Position numbers and translations under genes: made by a program. From NCBI GenBank assembly GCA_035648055.1, contig DASRMF010000010.1, forward strand, positions 1 to 24,346: a DNA stretch of 24,346 nucleotides. Reading direction: 5' to 3'. The notes under the pieces were generated by a model, which was not told the DNA's origin, did no database searches, and saw only the letters and a program-made list of their open reading frames with translations. Below, piece after piece: positions 1 through 7,262 of the stretch; position 1 is the first letter of the stretch; each line of letters starts with the position of its first letter. Origin of the DNA: Sediminicultor sp035648055. GTDB lineage: Bacteria > Atribacterota > Phoenicimicrobiia > Phoenicimicrobiales > Phoenicimicrobiaceae.

Positions 1-581
1 TTATTTAATTTAAACGAAGTCTACATGATAGGCCTTTCCAGAAAAGGAGAGATACTTGGTGAAGTGGTTATTCTATTACGCGGACAAAACGAAATAAAAT
101 ATCCCGATTTTATAGAAACATTTATAAAACAGGCAGCAATAGCCCTACAGTAAAAAAAGCCGAAGAAGCTTTGCGTCAAAGCCAGCAGGAGTTTATCGGT
201 ATCTTTAGAGATAACCCTGAGGCAATAGTGTATGTCGACGAAAAAGGAAATATCTTAGATATAAATTTAAGATTCATTGAACTATTTGGTTATTCATTGA
301 AAGAAACAAAAGGGAAGAATATCAATTTCGGGATTATTCACCCTTCTGAAAAGATTATAGAAGGGAAGGGCATGGATAACAAAGCTTTACCAAAGGGTTA
401 TATTAACTTTGAGACTATCAGAAAGAAGAAGGATGGCACTTTATTTCCGGTATCTATATCCGGTTCTCCGGTTATATTTGATGGAAAACCCAGAGGGATA
501 ATAGGAATGTTTGTAGATATTACTGAACGGAAAAAAAATGAAGAGCAGCTCAAAGAAAGTTTTAAAATAAGGGTGAATAAA
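1..581 (+). pseudogene. Decayed GAF-PAS sensor remnant (3' part of gene only)
   Basis: Two pieces of one sensory protein lie in different frames. Frame 1 from the window edge to the stop at 151-153 encodes the end of a GAF domain (GLSRKGEILGEVVILLRG ... AAIALQ). Immediately after, in the frame beginning at 153, comes the usual GAF-PAS linker (KKAEEALRQSQQEF) and a PAS domain (NPEAIVYVDEKGNILDINL ... GMFVDITERKKNEEQLKESF), ending near 570. Adding one base next to the A-run at 152-158 would restore GAF-linker-PAS in one frame. The output domain expected after QLKESF (commonly HD-GYP, GGDEF or kinase) is absent; an Slt gene starts at 582 in the same frame. I read this as a frameshifted, truncated remnant. 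The PAS portion alone could still be translated from TTG 171 and would then be an N-terminal extension of the downstream protein. Confidence 0.6.
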
Positions 582-2885
582 ATGAGAACTGTAATGATAT
601 TTTTTTTGATAATGATTTTAGCTGTCAGCTTATTCGGAGTGGATATTGTCTTGGCCGGCAATGATGAATTGACTGAACTTGAAGCCCAGCAGTTGAAGAT
701 ATTAAAGCTTTCCAAAGTAGTAGAAGAACACCCTTCGACTATCGAGCTAAAAGAAGATTTAGAAAACTATAAAATGGGATTGGAATTTTATCAACATACT
801 GATTATCAGCAGGCTATTTCCGAATTGTTAAAGGTAGAATATTCCACCCTTAATTTACCCCTTTATATTAAATCCCAGTATTTATTGGGGGATTGTTATA
901 GAAAAATTGAAGATTGGAATAGGGCGATAGAAATATATAAGAACTTAGTAAGAGATGACCCAATTTTGACTGATTATTCCCTCTTTCATCTGGCCGAAAC
1001 CTATAGACTTAAAGGTGAAAATCACGAATCTACAGCCACCTATAAACAAATAACAGAGAATTTTCCTCAAAGCCTTATTATTTCAGAGGTCAACTACCAG
1101 ATAGCTCAGAATTATCGCGAGTTAAATGATACAACTTCTGCGGTAATTTATTATAAGGATATTCTGGAAGATTCCAAAGACAACCAGCTTAAAGCAAAAG
1201 TTTTGCTTGAGCTTTCCGAGATATACTGGCAGGGAAAAAAATATGTCGATTCTCTTAACTGTTTATATGAGATATTGGATGAAGGCTATAGACTTAAAAG
1301 GAAATCAGAACCGGAAGAGTTGTTGATTAGATATTTTAATAAAACTCAAGAAGATTTAAAAGAAATCGAGATTCCTTACCATATAATGGTAAAATGTGCA
1401 GATATTTTGTTTAAATATCGCCAGTATAATCTGGCTGAGGGTTTATATAGAGAAGTCATTGAAACTTTTCCCGAAGCTCTTGATATTGCGGAAGTTTACT
1501 ATAAGAGGGCAAGGGCTTTATATAACAAACAGGAATATAAGGAAGCTGTTAATCAGTGTGAGGAGATTATAGCAAGATTTCCTCCCGGTGAAATTACTAT
1601 TAAAGCAAATTATCTTGGGGGCAATTCTCTGCGTGTCTTAGGAGAGCGTTATTTGGCAATAGAGAAGTATGAAAAAATTATAGGTCAATATCCTGAAAGC
1701 TATTATGCCCGAGAGTCTTATCTGCGTCTGGCAGAATCTTATTTTCAGTTAAAAGAAACGGAAAAGGGGATTTCCCTGTGGAGAGAATTGATCAACAAAT
1801 ACCCTAATAGCTATGAATCAATGACCTCTCTATGGAGTTTAGCTCGATATTATACTAATAATAATTCTTACCCTGAGGCATTAGATTACTATCGAGAATT
1901 ATCAGAAAGATTTTCACAAAGTAACCTGGGAGATGATGCCCTGTACTGGAAGGGAAAGATTTTAGAGAATATGGGCTCAGAGGAGGAGGCAAAAATTGCC
2001 TACGAAAAACTTATTCGGGAATATCCTTTAAGTTATTATAGCGAAAGAATTAGAGAACAAAGAAGTGATATTAGTTTTGTTTGGCCTGTTTCTGTTTCCA
2101 GGAAAGAGGATTTTATAAATTTAGAGGAATTTTTAAAAAAATATGATAAAATAGAGGGGAAGGGCCAGCTGTCATTGCTTAAGGCAGAATTATTCGAGGA
2201 GATTAGTTTTTATAAAGAATCAATAGTTGAATTAAAGGGAACATTAAATTACGATCCCGGAAATATCTTTTTATTATTTAAGCTAAGTGATATTTATAAA
2301 AAGAACAAGGATTATTACGATTCTTTAAATTATTCGGAAATAATTTTTAATTATTTAGAAGATAATCATCAATTAGAGGAATTACCTCTTGAATTATGGG
2401 AAGGTCTTTATCCTCTTTATTATGAGGATGCAATTAGAGAACGTGCTTTGGAATACGAAATAGATCCCTTACTTGTTTTGGCTATGATTAGGGAGGAGAG
2501 CAGATTTAACACCTGGGATGAATCTGCTGCCGGGGCCAGAGGATTGATGCAGATAATTTTTTCTACCGGGGAATGGATTGCCCAGAAGATAAATCTGGTA
2601 GAATTTAATGATGAAATGCTCTTTGACCCCAAGATTAATATTGATTTAGGCTGCTGGTATATTAATTACCTAAAAGAAAGATTTTCAAATGATTCAATAT
2701 TAATAATTTCTGGCTATAATGCCGGTCCAGGTACAACCAGCAAGTGGTTAGAACAATACGATAGAACTGACCTGGATAATTTTGTAGAAAATGTTCCTTA
2801 TTCTGAGACCAGAGAACATATAAAAAAAGTTATAAAATCTTATCAGATGTACAAAAGATTGGCACAAGTTTTGAGCGAAGAGTAA
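582..2885 (+). CDS. Slt-type soluble/periplasmic lytic transglycosylase with TPR repeats
   Basis: Cleaves peptidoglycan glycan strands to 1,6-anhydro-muropeptides in the periplasm. Numbered from ATG 582 (767 aa): a signal peptide MRTVMIFFLIMILAVSLF, likely cut after VLA near residue 24; a long series of TPR-like helical repeats over about 40-570 (for example YQQAISELLKVEY, WNRAIEIYKNLV, YPEALDYYRELSERF); and a C-terminal SLT domain at about 615-745. The SLT motifs are present: REESRF with catalytic Glu639 (codon 2496-2498), AGARGLMQI, and SGYNAGPG. The frame is open upstream to 171 and would add a PAS domain. I chose 582 because it places the signal peptide at the N-terminus and has a purine-rich site (AAGGGTGA) 5-12 bases upstream. 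The protein resembles Slt70-like enzymes in architecture. The zinc-ribbon gene at 2951 and the M23 gene at 3546 continue an envelope theme. Confidence 0.88.
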   Translation: MRTVMIFFLIMILAVSLFGVDIVLAGNDELTELEAQQLKILKLSKVVEEHPSTIELKEDLENYKMGLEFYQHTDYQQAISELLKVEYSTLNLPLYIKSQYLLGDCYRKIEDWNRAIEIYKNLVRDDPILTDYSLFHLAETYRLKGENHESTATYKQITENFPQSLIISEVNYQIAQNYRELNDTTSAVIYYKDILEDSKDNQLKAKVLLELSEIYWQGKKYVDSLNCLYEILDEGYRLKRKSEPEELLIRYFNKTQEDLKEIEIPYHIMVKCADILFKYRQYNLAEGLYREVIETFPEALDIAEVYYKRARALYNKQEYKEAVNQCEEIIARFPPGEITIKANYLGGNSLRVLGERYLAIEKYEKIIGQYPESYYARESYLRLAESYFQLKETEKGISLWRELINKYPNSYESMTSLWSLARYYTNNNSYPEALDYYRELSERFSQSNLGDDALYWKGKILENMGSEEEAKIAYEKLIREYPLSYYSERIREQRSDISFVWPVSVSRKEDFINLEEFLKKYDKIEGKGQLSLLKAELFEEISFYKESIVELKGTLNYDPGNIFLLFKLSDIYKKNKDYYDSLNYSEIIFNYLEDNHQLEELPLELWEGLYPLYYEDAIRERALEYEIDPLLVLAMIREESRFNTWDESAAGARGLMQIIFSTGEWIAQKINLVEFNDEMLFDPKINIDLGCWYINYLKERFSNDSILIISGYNAGPGTTSKWLEQYDRTDLDNFVENVPYSETREHIKKVIKSYQMYKRLAQVLSEE

Positions 2886-2911
2886 AAGGAATGGTTTTTG
2901 TTGGATTAAAA

Positions 2912-2950
2912 AAAGGAGGTAAAAGTTCGATACGGCGAACTTAAAAGGAA
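2912..2950 (+). promoter_or_regulatory. Strong Shine-Dalgarno separated from start by a hairpin
   Basis: AAAGGAGGT (2912-2920) is a near-ideal ribosome site but is about 30 bases from ATG 2951. Between them GTTCG (2925-2929) and CGAAC (2936-2940) can form a 5-bp hairpin with a 6-base loop, which would bring the strong site closer to the start. A second, weaker AAAAGGA abuts the ATG. Confidence 0.4.
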
Positions 2951-3277
2951 ATGACGAGTAAAGTAGAAGCTCAACTTTTTTGTCTTCACTGCAATAAAGA
3001 AACCAATCATACTATTACCTATAAAGGTGAATATTTAGAGGATATTAAGTGTAATATTTGCGGAAACGAAATTAGAATTAACCGGGAAAAATTATTAGAA
3101 ACCTACACGGCGGATTTTATAGATAGAGTGTTAACTAAACCCCATCGAATAACTGAAGAGATAAAAAAAGATCTGTCTCATTTCCTCAAGTCTATGCCTA
3201 TCAGAATTTTAACCAAACCCTATCGAGTTGCCCAAGAGGTAGGAGATATACTGCATAAGGAAAAGGATAAAAAATAG
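2951..3277 (+). CDS. Small zinc-ribbon protein with a duplicated LTKPxR motif
   Basis: A 108-aa cytoplasmic protein without signal peptide. The N-terminal half is a four-cysteine zinc ribbon, C11-x2-C14 and C34-x2-C37. The C-terminal half contains two copies of a short motif, RVLTKPHR at 59-66 and RILTKPYR at 85-92, each followed by an amphipathic helix. It resembles small Firmicutes proteins annotated only as 'bh protein'; that comparison is from memory. ATG 2951 is the first start after an in-frame stop at 2942. It has a close AAGGA and, about 30 bases upstream, a stronger AAAGGAGGT separated by a small hairpin. It lies 65 bp after slt and may be cotranscribed. Function unknown; a role in protein or RNA binding is only suggested by the zinc ribbon. 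Confidence 0.75.
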   Translation: MTSKVEAQLFCLHCNKETNHTITYKGEYLEDIKCNICGNEIRINREKLLETYTADFIDRVLTKPHRITEEIKKDLSHFLKSMPIRILTKPYRVAQEVGDILHKEKDKK

Positions 3278-3297
3278 TAAGCGAGAAATTAGTTAAC

Positions 3298-3329
3298 CAA
3301 TTGATCAATTTCCCAATTCACCAATTATT
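3298..3329. repeat. Four-copy 8-bp-periodic CAATT repeat
   Basis: CAATT occurs at 3298, 3306, 3314 and 3322, exactly 8 bases apart, with variable three-base spacers (GAT, TCC, CAC, ATT). The same element recurs as two copies at 15719/15727 and two at 17660/17668, always between genes. Confidence 0.7.
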
Positions 3330-3347
3330 TAGGCGATATAAAAAAAA

Positions 3348-3379
3348 TTGACAAAATCATCAAAAAACAATAATATAAT
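3348..3379 (+). promoter_or_regulatory. Sigma70-type promoter for the LysM-M23 gene
   Basis: TTGACA at 3348-3353 is followed after 17 bases by TAATAT (3371-3376); a perfect TATAAT overlaps at 3374-3379 with a 20-base spacer. It predicts a leader of roughly 160 bases before ATG 3546. In that leader GAGGTTT (3405-3411) can pair with AAACCTC (3464-3470), and CCTC of the latter can instead pair with GAGG at 3473-3476. Confidence 0.7.
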
Positions 3380-3545
3380 ATAAAGAAATCAGCATAAATC
3401 AAGTGAGGTTTATGAGATGGGAAAATATTTAACTATAAAATAAGTAGCAAATATTTACAAGTAAAACCTCTTGAGGAAACTTCTTAATTGTTTATTTTTT
3501 ACTTCATTATTTGGTTATTAACTTATGAATACAGGAGGATAGAGG

Positions 3546-5006
3546 ATGTATGTAACACAAAAACATCATAGAGATAAGAAAAATTCCATTATTTTTTTAA
3601 CCCTACTTTTATGGTTTATCTTTTCTATTTCTTTTTTCTCTTTTGCCGATAATAATGATGAATTTATTACATATGAAGTAACGAATGGTGATACTTTATG
3701 GAGCCTCTCTAAAGAATACAATACGCCTTTAAAATTAATCTTAGATATTAATGATGTTGAAGATAAAGATACTTTATCCATCGGTCAGATAATTAAAATT
3801 CCTCAAGATAATCTTCAGGCTGATAATTATGCTATTCATATCGTAAAAAAGGGAGAGAGTTTATGGTCAATTGCCCAAGAATGTAATCTTTCCATAGGTC
3901 AAATTATTGCCACCAATAATCTGACTAATGCAGAATTAATTTCTATTGGACAGCAGATAGAAATTCCCTCTACTAAAAATATTACCCCCGAAACAAACAT
4001 TACTACCCAGCCAGTTATTGATAAAAAGAACGATAACGTGAATAATAGTATCAGTCTGCCAGAAAAGGCAGAACCGCTTTTTTATACGGTTAAAGCAGGT
4101 GATAATCTGTGGAATATTTCCCGAAAATATGGCGTTTCAGCGGAAGTTATTATTAGTGTTAATAATCTTGAAGATAAAAATCTCTTATCACTTGGCCAAA
4201 AATTGGAAATCCCTGCAATAGGAGGAGGAGTATCTAACTCTAATCAGAAACAGGAACCAACCATTATAACTTATACTGTGATAAAAGGAGATAACTTGTG
4301 GAGCATATCCCAGAGATATGATGTAAAGATGAATACCATTATCTCTACCAATAACTTAAAAGAAATATCCCGACTATCTATAGGCCAAAAATTGAAGCTG
4401 ACCATAACTAATATGGATATTGCCAAAGCAGAGGGATATAGCAAGGAAGCTGCAGCGGAAGAAATAATTTATTATGTAAAAAAAGGAGAAAGTCTCTGGA
4501 CTATTTCGAGCGATTATAATGTAAAAATAGAGTCTATTATAGCAGCTAATAGTATTACTGATGCTTCCAAAATTTCTACAGGACAACAATTGAGAATTCC
4601 TAATGTACCCGGAGCCCGCAGTAATATAAGTAATTTTATCTGGCCGGTAAGAGGAAGGGTTACTTCTCCTTATGGGACAAGAGTCTTAAACGGAAGAAAA
4701 GTATTTCATACTGGTAAAGATATTGGAGCTCCTACCGGGACTGCTATAGTAGCTGCTGAGAGCGGCCTGGTAAGCTATGCTAGTTTTATGCGGGGATATG
4801 GCAATGTGGTTATCTTAAGTCATGATAGGGGATACTCTACTGTATATGCTCATTGTTCTGTGATATTGGTTAAGAAGGGCCAGCATGTGAACAAGGGAAC
4901 TACAATTGCTAAAGTAGGGAGCACTGGAAATGCTACTGGTCCTCACCTCCATTTTGAAGTAAGATTAAGTGGCAAGTCGGTTAATCCTCTACCATATTTA
5001 AAATAA
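3546..5006 (+). CDS. Five-LysM M23 metallo-endopeptidase
   Basis: A 486-aa envelope protein that binds and cuts peptidoglycan crosslinks or stems. An N-terminal hydrophobic segment (residues 13-34) is a signal peptide or anchor. Five LysM domains follow at about 42-86, 96-141, 179-223, 242-285 and 308-352, each with the (V)KxGDxLWxIS start and a SIGQxLxIP-type end. A C-terminal M23 (LytM/NlpD-like) domain covers about 364-486. The zinc ligands and catalytic residues are all present: H388 and D392 in HTGKD, H436 in YAH, and H467/H469 in HLH. This suggests an active enzyme, unlike degenerate NlpD/EnvC activators. The start is supported by AGGAGG at 3533-3538. The gene has its own promoter at 3348-3379. 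Role in cell separation or wall turnover is inferred from family. Confidence 0.9.
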   Translation: MYVTQKHHRDKKNSIIFLTLLLWFIFSISFFSFADNNDEFITYEVTNGDTLWSLSKEYNTPLKLILDINDVEDKDTLSIGQIIKIPQDNLQADNYAIHIVKKGESLWSIAQECNLSIGQIIATNNLTNAELISIGQQIEIPSTKNITPETNITTQPVIDKKNDNVNNSISLPEKAEPLFYTVKAGDNLWNISRKYGVSAEVIISVNNLEDKNLLSLGQKLEIPAIGGGVSNSNQKQEPTIITYTVIKGDNLWSISQRYDVKMNTIISTNNLKEISRLSIGQKLKLTITNMDIAKAEGYSKEAAAEEIIYYVKKGESLWTISSDYNVKIESIIAANSITDASKISTGQQLRIPNVPGARSNISNFIWPVRGRVTSPYGTRVLNGRKVFHTGKDIGAPTGTAIVAAESGLVSYASFMRGYGNVVILSHDRGYSTVYAHCSVILVKKGQHVNKGTTIAKVGSTGNATGPHLHFEVRLSGKSVNPLPYLK

Positions 5007-5153
5007 ACAAATTGTTTTTAATATTATTTAAGTGTAATCAAAATTAAACTCGCGATCGTAATAGAATAAATATAAGAAAGAAAGGAGGAAAATTATTTAA
5101 AAATTAATTAGGTATTTTAATTAAAAAGTATTAGATTAGAAAGGAGAATAAAT

Positions 5154-6788
5154 ATGAAAAGTAAATTATTTGTAGTTTTGTTGCTAACATTAGGATTGGC
5201 ATTTAGTGTAGTGGGTGCAGTTTCTGCAAGTAGTACTTTGGTATTCGGTAGTAGTGGTGATGTCTCGGGATTAGACCCTGCAGACGTAACCGATGGAGAA
5301 TCAATCCAGAGGATGGATAACATTTTTGAGGGATTAGTGGAATTTGAATCAGGTTCTACAATGATAAAACCTTGCTTGGCTACCTCCTGGGAGGCATCTG
5401 CAGATGGGACAGAGATTGTTTTCCACTTAAGAGAAGGGGTTAAATTCCACGATGGCACAGACTTTAATGCCGATGCAGTAGTCTTTTCTTTTGCCCGCCA
5501 GTACGATACCGCCCATCCATACAATCAATATGGTGAGTGGCCCTATTGGGGATATATGTTTTATGATGTAGATAGAATGGAGAAGATTGATGACTTTACG
5601 GTAAAACTTGTTTTAAAAAGACCGAATGCCTCTATTATGACCAGTTTAGCCATGTTCACGGTTTGTATTGTAAGCCCGACCAATGCCGAAAAATATAAAG
5701 AAGATGCCTTTAAAAATCCCTGCGGAACCGGTCCTTTTAAATTTGTCGAATGGGTAAAAGATGACCATATTACCCTGGAAGCAAATGAAAACTATTGGCG
5801 GGAAAGGGCCAGTTTAGATAAATTAATCTTCAAAGTTATTTCTGACCCTTCAGCCAGACTGATGGCTTTAGAAACAGGTGAAGTGCAGGGGATAGAATAT
5901 CCCAATCCAGCTGACTTAGACAGAATAAAGGCCAATAAAGATTTGACACTTTTAAGTGCAGCAGGTATGAATGTCGGCTATATGGCCATGAATACCGGAT
6001 ACGGATATGTAGATGCCAACCATAATGGAGTTCGTGATTTATTAGATGAACCTCTGGTTAAAACTCCGGGATATTTTGAGCCCCTTACCAAGAAAGAAGT
6101 AAGACAGGCAATCAATCTGGCTATTGATAAACAATCGATAGTGGATAATCTTTATATGGGGACAGCCATTAAGGCTAAGAATGGAATGCCTCCCTTTATG
6201 CTAGGGTACAATGATGATATAGTAGATTATCCCTATGATCCTGCGAGAGCTAAACAGTTGTTAGCTAAAGCCGGCTACCCGGATGGTTTTGAAGTGACTC
6301 TATATGTCATGCCGGTATCCCGGCCGTATATGTTCGATCCTCCCAAGATTGGGGAAGCGATTCAGAGCTATTTAGCGGCAGTGGGTATCACTGTAAAATT
6401 CTATCAGGTTGATTGGGCAACCTATCTCCAGGAAACCGAACAAGGAAATCACCAGATGTGTCTACTAGGATGGACCGGTGATAATGGAGATCCGGATAAC
6501 TTTATGAACGTATTATACGGAGCTAATGCTTGTTCTATTGGTGCGGCCGGAAATTATGCTTTCTATACTAACAATACCAACCAGGAATTACTTTCAGCAG
6601 CTTTAGCCACCTATGATAAAGAAAAGAGAGCAGCATATTACAAGAAAGCTCAGGAAATGATTCACGAAGACGCCGGTTGGGTTTATCTGGCTCATTCAAA
6701 TCAAAATATGGTCTTTAAATCAAATGTACATGGTTTTGTACTTAATCCCACTAGTAGATATTTTTTCTACCCGGTAGCGATAGAATAG
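5154..6788 (+). CDS. Periplasmic oligopeptide-binding protein, family 5 (copy 1)
   Basis: A 544-aa solute-binding protein of the SBP_bac_5 (OppA/DppA-transport) family that captures peptides for the ABC importer downstream. A Sec signal peptide (residues 1-25, cut near VSA) lacks a lipobox Cys, so the mature protein is probably soluble in a periplasm. Family signatures include LREGVKFHDGTDFNADAVVF (91-110), NPCGTGPFKF (188-197), VRQAINLAIDKQ (316-327) and AIQSYLAAVGI. Residues about 282-312 are an insertion containing D287-x-N-x-N-G-x-x-D295-x-x-D-E, like a calcium-binding loop. It is strongly similar over its length to the product of 9706-11340. The start is supported by AAAGGAG 7 bases upstream of ATG. 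It ends with a strong hairpin (6821-6849) and appears to be a separate transcript from the riboswitch unit. Confidence 0.93.
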   Translation: MKSKLFVVLLLTLGLAFSVVGAVSASSTLVFGSSGDVSGLDPADVTDGESIQRMDNIFEGLVEFESGSTMIKPCLATSWEASADGTEIVFHLREGVKFHDGTDFNADAVVFSFARQYDTAHPYNQYGEWPYWGYMFYDVDRMEKIDDFTVKLVLKRPNASIMTSLAMFTVCIVSPTNAEKYKEDAFKNPCGTGPFKFVEWVKDDHITLEANENYWRERASLDKLIFKVISDPSARLMALETGEVQGIEYPNPADLDRIKANKDLTLLSAAGMNVGYMAMNTGYGYVDANHNGVRDLLDEPLVKTPGYFEPLTKKEVRQAINLAIDKQSIVDNLYMGTAIKAKNGMPPFMLGYNDDIVDYPYDPARAKQLLAKAGYPDGFEVTLYVMPVSRPYMFDPPKIGEAIQSYLAAVGITVKFYQVDWATYLQETEQGNHQMCLLGWTGDNGDPDNFMNVLYGANACSIGAAGNYAFYTNNTNQELLSAALATYDKEKRAAYYKKAQEMIHEDAGWVYLAHSNQNMVFKSNVHGFVLNPTSRYFFYPVAIE

Positions 6789-6820
6789 AAAAAACTCTCT
6801 TAGTTTGAATTTTTCTAAAT

Positions 6821-6849
6821 GGGAAGGGGTGACTGGGTCATCCCTTCCT
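6821..6849 (+). terminator. 3' hairpin after binding-protein gene 1
   Basis: A 12-bp stem (6822-6833 with 6837-6848, one G-U pair, 3-base loop) lies 33 bases after the stop codon. No T-run follows, so it may protect the mRNA 3' end rather than terminate. A homologous hairpin with compensating changes follows the second binding-protein gene at 11372-11404. Confidence 0.65.
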
Positions 6850-6907
6850 GTAAGTATGATTTAGAAAATTTAATCTTATTTGAATAACATAAAAAAAATA
6901 ACCCTCC

Positions 6908-6936
6908 TTGACTTTTAAAATAATAATTGTTATAGT
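6908..6936 (+). promoter_or_regulatory. Promoter of the riboswitch/epimerase unit
   Basis: TTGACT (6908-6913), 17-base spacer, TATAGT (6931-6936). Predicted transcription start near 6943, about 25 bases before the riboswitch domain. Confidence 0.75.
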
Positions 6937-6966
6937 ATTTTCTAAAATAGATAATTAAATAAAGAA

Positions 6967-7080
6967 ACAGAAGTGTGCCTAGGGTTCCGTCTAATTAATT
7001 GTTAGAGTCTGGACCAAGCGACACAATGTATCAAATAGATATTACACTTTTAGGACAAAAGCCTGAAGGATAGGTTCTGT
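6967..7080 (+). promoter_or_regulatory. ykkC-family riboswitch, subtype 2 (probably ppGpp-sensing)
   Basis: The conserved ykkC core is present: CTAGGGTTCCG at 6979-6989, CTGGACCAAGCGACACA at 7009-7025, and GGACAAAAGCC at 7053-7063. Helices seen: outer ACAGAA/TTCTGT (6967-6972/7075-7080), P1 GTGT/ACAC (6973-6976/7021-7024), TCTAA/TTAGA (6990-6994/7002-7006), TATC/GATA (7029-7032/7038-7041), and AGG/CCT around 7052-7064. The outer helix and the GGATAGGTT tail match subtype-2 RNAs (ppGpp, PRPP or ADP types) rather than guanidine-I, as I recall the consensus. ppGpp is preferred because the controlled genes serve amino-acid supply; PRPP switches normally control purine genes. The 3' part of the aptamer is also the 5' arm of a terminator, so ligand binding should turn expression on. 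Confidence 0.82.
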
Positions 7081-7117
7081 ATAAATAAACATTTCCTATC
7101 TTTTCAGGCTTTTTTTA
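7058..7117 (+). terminator. Riboswitch expression-platform terminator
   Basis: 7058-7074 pairs with 7095-7112 (17 pairs with one G-U and a single bulged T, 20-base loop), followed directly by a T-run to 7117. Its 5' arm (AAAGCCTGAAGGATAGG) lies within the aptamer core and next to the outer helix, so the two structures exclude each other. Confidence 0.85.
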
Positions 7118-7262
7118 TTTAAGTTTATAAATAAAATTATTACTATTTTTTAGGACAATAATATATTAATTAAAATAGACGAATAGCGATTTCTTTAGAT
7201 ATAGAAATAGTGAAAGTTATTTACCGAGAGAACTTATATATAAGTAAAGGGAGAGAAAAAAT

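Larger units (their letters stand above)
6789..7262. other. 474-bp leader region between binding protein 1 and epimerase
   Basis: Holds, in order, the 3' hairpin of the upstream gene, a promoter, a ykkC-type riboswitch with terminator, and about 145 AT-rich bases (7118-7262) in which I see nothing except the ribosome site GGGAGAG just before ATG 7263. Confidence 0.7.

Noticed and set aside
151..160. Programmed ribosomal frameshift at the A-run joining GAF and PAS
   Set aside because: The stop codon sits before the A-run with no slippery heptamer in the right phase or downstream structure, and the output domain is missing, so decay is a simpler reading.
3299..3310. AATTGATCAATT palindrome as an operator
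   Set aside because: It arises from two adjacent units of the 8-bp CAATT repeat and is explained by it.
3380..3545. c-di-AMP (ydaO) riboswitch before the LysM-M23 gene
   Set aside because: The gene type fits, but none of the conserved GC-rich ydaO core elements can be seen in this AT-rich leader.
6967..7080. Guanidine-I riboswitch
   Set aside because: The shared ykkC core fits, but GGACCAAGCG, the outer helix and the GGATAGGTT tail look like subtype 2, and no guanidine exporter or carboxylase gene follows.
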